Shown one piece after another: positions 60,574-64,000 of a DNA stretch of 64,000 nt. Both the position numbers and the translations under genes were made by a program. The notes under the pieces are model-generated. The model was given only the letters and a program-made list of their open reading frames with translations. It searched no databases and was not told the DNA's origin. The DNA is taken from positions 124,001 through 188,000 of the forward strand of contig NZ_JAAAMI010000007.1 of the NCBI RefSeq assembly GCF_010500845.1. Direction: 5' to 3'. Origin of the DNA: Flagellimonas sediminis. Lineage in GTDB: Bacteria > Bacteroidota > Bacteroidia > Flavobacteriales > Flavobacteriaceae. Numbering within the stretch: position 1 is the stretch's first letter; each line of letters opens with the position of its first letter.

Positions 60574-62115
60574 ATGGATTCCAAGATAAAAACACTACAG
60601 GATAAAATTGCCGAGGCCCATTTGGGCGGTGGTATCAAGAGGATAGAAAAGCAGCACGAAAAGAAAAAATTGACCGCTCGGGAACGGGTGCTCTATTTGT
60701 TGGATGAAGGTTCCTTTGAAGAAATGGGCATTTTGGTGACCCACCGGACCAAGGATTTTGGCATGGACAAAGAACTCTATTATGGGGACGGGGTAGTTAC
60801 CGGTTATGGAACCATAAATGGAAGATTGGTCTATGTGTATGCGCAGGATTTTACCGTGTTTGGCGGTGCCCTTTCAGAGACCCATGCTGAAAAGATCTGT
60901 AAGGTAATGGACCTGGCCATGAAGGTTGGTGCACCTGTCATCGGATTGAACGATTCCGGTGGGGCCAGGATCCAAGAAGGTGTGCGATCGTTGGGCGGTT
61001 ATGCTGATATTTTTTACCGAAACGTTCAAGCTTCCGGAGTAATTCCGCAGATTTCGGCCATAATGGGTCCCTGTGCTGGTGGAGCGGTGTATTCCCCTGC
61101 CATGACGGATTTTATCATCATGGTGGAGGAGACCAGTTATATGTTCGTGACCGGTCCCAATGTGGTAAAAACGGTTACCAATGAAGAAGTGACCTCGGAG
61201 GAATTGGGTGGGGCCAGTACGCATGCCGTTAAATCGGGAGTGGCACACAAGACTTCTGCCAACGATGCCGCTTGTTTGGATGATATTAAAAAATTGCTGG
61301 ACTACCTTCCACAGAACAATACCCAACTGCCCGAACTGAAACCTTATGTTCTGGGAGATGAAATCAGAGAGGAACTTTGTGGCATTGTTCCGGATAATCC
61401 TAACAAACCTTATGATATGCATGAGGTGATCAAGGGCATCATCGATTCGGATACCTTCTATGAGATTCATAAAGACTATGCGGAGAACATCATCACCGGT
61501 TTTGCCCGATTGGGAGGAAGGAGTGTCGGGATTATTGCCAACCAGCCCATGTTCTTGGCAGGGGTGTTGGGGGTGAAAAGCTCTAGAAAGGCAGCACGTT
61601 TTACCCGTTTCTGTGATGCATTCAATATTCCTTTGCTGGTTTTGGTAGATGTACCAGGGTTCTTGCCCGGTACTGACCAAGAGTGGAACGGCATTATCAT
61701 GCACGGGGCCAAATTGTTATATGCCCTAAGTGAGGCCACCGTGCCACGGGTTACCGTAATTACCCGAAAAGCTTATGGTGGTGCCTATGACGTGATGAAC
61801 TCCAAACACATTGGTGCCGATTTTAACTTTGCTTGGCCCAGTGCCGAAATTGCCGTGATGGGAGCGAAGGGGGCCAGTGAGATTATTTTTAGACGCGAAA
61901 TCGCCGAGGCCGATGATCCAGTAGCCAAATTGAAGGAGAAGGAAACCGAATATGCCGAAAAATTTGCCAATCCGTATAGGGCTGCAAGGCGCGGTTTTAT
62001 AGATGAGGTCATCCTTCCGCAGGACACAAGGCGTAAATTATTAAAGGCTTTTGCCATGTTAGAGAAAAAACATGTGGAACCTCCAAAACGCAAGCACGGG
62101 AATATTCCGTTGTAA
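60574..62115 (+). CDS. carboxyltransferase (beta) subunit, probable propionyl-CoA carboxylase
   Basis: This 513-residue crotonase-like carboxyltransferase has [64 protein letters not shown] and [22 protein letters not shown]. These match propionyl-CoA/methylmalonyl-CoA carboxyltransferases (PccB-like). A TTG at 60565 would overlap the previous stop; the ATG at 60574 is preferred. The placement next to mutase genes supports propionyl-CoA as substrate. The unit ends here; the 108-base gap beyond holds a repeat element. Confidence 0.93.
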   Translation: MDSKIKTLQDKIAEAHLGGGIKRIEKQHEKKKLTARERVLYLLDEGSFEEMGILVTHRTKDFGMDKELYYGDGVVTGYGTINGRLVYVYAQDFTVFGGALSETHAEKICKVMDLAMKVGAPVIGLNDSGGARIQEGVRSLGGYADIFYRNVQASGVIPQISAIMGPCAGGAVYSPAMTDFIIMVEETSYMFVTGPNVVKTVTNEEVTSEELGGASTHAVKSGVAHKTSANDAACLDDIKKLLDYLPQNNTQLPELKPYVLGDEIREELCGIVPDNPNKPYDMHEVIKGIIDSDTFYEIHKDYAENIITGFARLGGRSVGIIANQPMFLAGVLGVKSSRKAARFTRFCDAFNIPLLVLVDVPGFLPGTDQEWNGIIMHGAKLLYALSEATVPRVTVITRKAYGGAYDVMNSKHIGADFNFAWPSAEIAVMGAKGASEIIFRREIAEADDPVAKLKEKETEYAEKFANPYRAARRGFIDEVILPQDTRRKLLKAFAMLEKKHVEPPKRKHGNIPL

Positions 62116-62135
62116 AAGTGTTCAGGTCTATACGA

Positions 62136-62161
62136 GTCATTCTGAGCAAAGCGAAGAATCT
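62136..62161. repeat. dispersed Bacteroidota-type intergenic repeat (GTCATTCTGAGC-type)
   Basis: A 26-base element reading GTCATTCTGAGC, AAA, GCGAAGAATCT, in the gap between convergent genes. The arms ATTCT/AGAAT and GC/GC pair around the AAA loop, with a tandem G-A mismatch between them. This consensus recurs in many Bacteroidota genomes as I remember it; only one copy was seen here. Confidence 0.6.
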
Positions 62162-62223
62162 ATTTTATGTGTAAAAGGTAAAGGGGTTTGATACGAATGT
62201 CACTAACTCGCGCGAATGACTTC

Positions 62224-63285
62224 TTACAAATCTATGGTCCTTCCTGTCCTGACGGATTCATCTGCAGCCAAAACAATTTTAAGGCTATTGATGGCATCGT
62301 TCAAGTGGTGCGTTAGGTCCAAATTATTGACAATAGCCTTGAGAAAATACTCTTGTTCCAAAAGGCAGAGTCCATCATGGTCTGGCTCATCTTCGGTACT
62401 GATGATTTCGTCCTTTTTATTGAAATTACCTTCATTGTCCAAAGAGCTATGGTGTAGTTTCAAGCTTCCGGTTTTGGTATGTCCTTCAACATCATCCGAA
62501 GCCCCTTTATTAAGATCACTAATGGAAACACAGCCCTTTGGTCCCATTACATCTTTGATGAAAAAAGCAGTTTCGCTCATCATGGGCCCCCAACCGGCTT
62601 CGTACCAACCTATGGACCCATCCTCAAACCTAACCTGCAGTTGTCCATAATTATACATGTCGCCATCAATTTCATTGGATAATCTTGCACCAATGGCAGA
62701 CACACTAACTGGCTTAGATCGTGTCATGGAACACATGACATCAACATAATGGACCCCACAATCCACAATAGGAGACATGGATTTCATGAGTTGTTTGTGC
62801 GTATACCATTGGTTTCCACAACTTTGCTGGTTCAAATTCATCCGCATGACTAAGGGTTTTCCTAACGTTTGGGCTATTTCGGTAAACTTGGCCCAAGTAG
62901 GATGTACCCTTAAAATATAGCCCACTACCATTTTCTTGCCCTTTTTTTTGGATAGATCCACCAAGGTTTGGGCTTCTTCCACAGTTAAGGCCAATGGTTT
63001 TTCCACAAAAACATGGGCATTGGCCTCCAAGGCCATTTTTACGTAATTGAAATGGGTATCGGGATAAGTGTTGATGGATACCACATTCGGTTTGGTGGTT
63101 TGCAAAGCTTGGGCATAATCGGAAAAGGCAGCAACTCCTCCCAGTTCGTTGGAAAGTTGCTCCCGACTTTTAGCTCCACGACTGACCAACCCTACAATTT
63201 CAAATCCTTCCAATTTGTGATAGGCCTGGGCATGGGATGTTCCCATGTTGCCGCAACCCACGACCAAAGTTTTTAATTTTCCCAT
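62224..63285 (-). CDS. Gfo/Idh/MocA-family oxidoreductase
   Basis: This 353-residue NAD(P)-dependent dehydrogenase has a Rossmann motif VVGCGNMGTSHAQAYHKLEGF, EKPLALTVEEA with the catalytic-type EKP motif, and a C-terminal beta-sheet domain with MRMNLNQQSCGNQWYTHKQL. Sugar or inositol-type substrates are common; none can be named here. It stands alone, converging with the carboxyltransferase gene, and an operator-like inverted repeat (63286-63301) abuts its ATG. Confidence 0.9.
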   Translation of the reverse strand: MGKLKTLVVGCGNMGTSHAQAYHKLEGFEIVGLVSRGAKSREQLSNELGGVAAFSDYAQALQTTKPNVVSINTYPDTHFNYVKMALEANAHVFVEKPLALTVEEAQTLVDLSKKKGKKMVVGYILRVHPTWAKFTEIAQTLGKPLVMRMNLNQQSCGNQWYTHKQLMKSMSPIVDCGVHYVDVMCSMTRSKPVSVSAIGARLSNEIDGDMYNYGQLQVRFEDGSIGWYEAGWGPMMSETAFFIKDVMGPKGCVSISDLNKGASDDVEGHTKTGSLKLHHSSLDNEGNFNKKDEIISTEDEPDHDGLCLLEQEYFLKAIVNNLDLTHHLNDAINSLKIVLAADESVRTGRTIDL

Positions 63286-63301
63286 GTTTACATGTATAAA
63301 C
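63286..63301 (-). promoter_or_regulatory. operator-like imperfect inverted repeat next to the Gfo/Idh start codon
   Basis: On the minus strand GTTTATACATGTAAAC: outer arms GTTTA/TAAAC are perfect. It touches the ATG at 63285, where a repressor could block translation or transcription. Short palindromes arise by chance, so the call is weak. Confidence 0.2.
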
Positions 63302-63458
63302 CTTAAAGATAAGGCTACTTCAGGTTTTTAAAGACTTGACAAGGGCTGATTCTAGGTAGAACTAAAAAGATTTTTGCATTTTCCTTGATTTTCTTTGTGC
63401 CTGTGTCTCCAGATCATTAAACCTTTCATAAAAGCTTTATTGGTATAACGGGTATGCC

Positions 63459-63466
63459 TATTTTTG
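63459..63466 (+). promoter_or_regulatory. -7 promoter box abutting the MFS start codon
   Basis: TATTTTTG, then CACC, then the ATG at 63471. A TTG at 63440-63442 gives a 16-base spacer, short of the usual 19-21. Confidence 0.45.
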
Positions 63467-63470
63467 CACC

Positions 63471-64000
63471 ATGCAAAAAACAGCCCAAAAACCCAACTTT
63501 GAATTTGTGGCCATGATGGCCGCCTTAATGTCGATCGTAGCCTTGGCCATAGATGCCATTCTACCGGCCATTTCCAACATTGGGGAGGCCATTAAAAGCT
63601 ATGACTCCACGGATAACCAATTGTTGGTCACTATGATTTTCTTGGGACTTGGGGTAGGACAGTTGTTTTTCGGGCCTATTTCAGACAGTTTTGGCAGGAA
63701 ACCGGTGGTGTATGTGGGATTTATCATTTTTTTGGTGGCCAGTATCATTTGTTTGGTGGCACCTTCACTGGAAATTATGGTAGTCGGAAGGATTCTACAG
63801 GGAATAGGACTTTCCGCACCGCGTACCATGGCCATTTCCATCATCAGGGATACGTACCAGGGAGATTATATGGCAAAAGTCATGTCCTTCGTGGTGGCTT
63901 TCTTCATCCTAATTCCAGTGGTGGCACCGGCCATTGGTAAGTTGATTTTGGATGCTGCAGGTTGGCAGTCCATTTTTTATGTTCAGATGTTTTTTGTGTT
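63471..64000 (+). CDS. MFS transporter, Bcr/CflA drug-efflux type (3' end outside window)
   Basis: The visible 176 residues cover the first five or so transmembrane helices. Helix 1 (MMAALMSIVALAIDAILPAI) and the loop GLGVGQLFFGPISDSFGRKPV with the MFS signature between helices 2 and 3 are typical of Bcr/CflA multidrug transporters, as is GRILQGIGLSAPRTMAISIIRD. The remainder lies past base 64000. The ATG at 63471 is 4 bases from a -7 box, so the mRNA may be leaderless, or the true start may be the internal ATG pair a little further in. Confidence 0.88.
   Translation, partial: MQKTAQKPNFEFVAMMAALMSIVALAIDAILPAISNIGEAIKSYDSTDNQLLVTMIFLGLGVGQLFFGPISDSFGRKPVVYVGFIIFLVASIICLVAPSLEIMVVGRILQGIGLSAPRTMAISIIRDTYQGDYMAKVMSFVVAFFILIPVVAPAIGKLILDAAGWQSIFYVQMFFV

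Noticed and set aside
60874..61704. 276-codon minus-strand frame inside the carboxyltransferase gene
   Set aside because: Antisense shadow of a highly conserved enzyme gene; no start signal or domain.

Overview
The window comes from a chromosome of a marine-type Flavobacteriaceae member (Bacteroidota); it resembles the Muricauda/Allomuricauda/Flagellimonas group, but that genus placement is only an impression. Supporting signs are the many TAnnTTTG (-7) promoter boxes typical of Bacteroidota, the near absence of Shine-Dalgarno sequences, a 6S-Flavo type RNA, the gliding lipoprotein GldI, many small DUF lipoproteins, the long two-part signal peptidase I, and the parA-parB-DUF5683-dapB-lepB-WbqC gene order. 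Coding density is very high: no gap exceeds 300 bases. I see no tRNA, rRNA, insertion sequence, prophage or CRISPR array.

Layout. 1-6.5 kb: end of recQ, two CCC-motif membrane proteins with a DUF2752 protein, an Smr-domain protein, a cysteine desulfurase, exported proteins and an M23 peptidase. 6.6-9.1 kb: a ZapB-like coiled coil, zapA, 6S RNA and rny (cell division plus RNA metabolism). 9.1-17.4 kb: an exported repeat protein, a CBS protein, a DUF349 protein, aroE, two tandem DUF368 (polyprenyl-phosphate carrier) genes and a TPR protein. 17.5-26.7 kb: a minus-strand block with a class III aminotransferase, an OstA/LptA-like protein, a GH97 glycosidase, purA, a Fur-family regulator and the RelA/SpoT enzyme. 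26.7-37.8 kb: STE24 protease, SpoU methyltransferase, two amidohydrolases, a DUF3810 protein, a cyclophilin-FKBP fusion, gldI and an NrnA-like phosphoesterase. 37.9-43.2 kb: PhoD-like phosphatase, ndk, GNAT, DUF721, recF, a YfgM-like protein and ribH. 43.4-48.5 kb: mutL, two rhomboids, an EEP-family protein and DUF6122. 48.5-53.9 kb: the parAB-dapB-lepB operon. 54-62.1 kb: propionyl-CoA/methylmalonyl-CoA metabolism (mutase subunits in an operon with a DivIC/FtsB-like gene and udk, then a divergent three-gene acyl-CoA carboxylase). The window ends with a Gfo/Idh oxidoreductase and the start of a Bcr/CflA-type MFS transporter.

Functional themes. Propionyl-CoA carboxylase (carrier, biotin carboxylase, carboxyltransferase) and methylmalonyl-CoA mutase together would take propionyl-CoA to succinyl-CoA; the epimerase and the MeaB chaperone are not in the window. 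Envelope biogenesis is prominent: signal peptidase, OstA-like protein, DUF368 transporters, rhomboids, prolyl isomerases, M23 peptidase.

Most of the window is housekeeping DNA and I found no clear new multi-gene system. The points most worth a second look are the 6S RNA, whose segments can form mutually exclusive helices; an exported protein with five repeats of a DWI...GY...VM type; a MutL whose endonuclease motifs look eroded; -7 boxes that sit 4-5 nt from start codons (possible leaderless mRNAs); and a terminator that doubles as the last codons of a convergent gene. All names rest on motif reading and memory of families; no database search was run.
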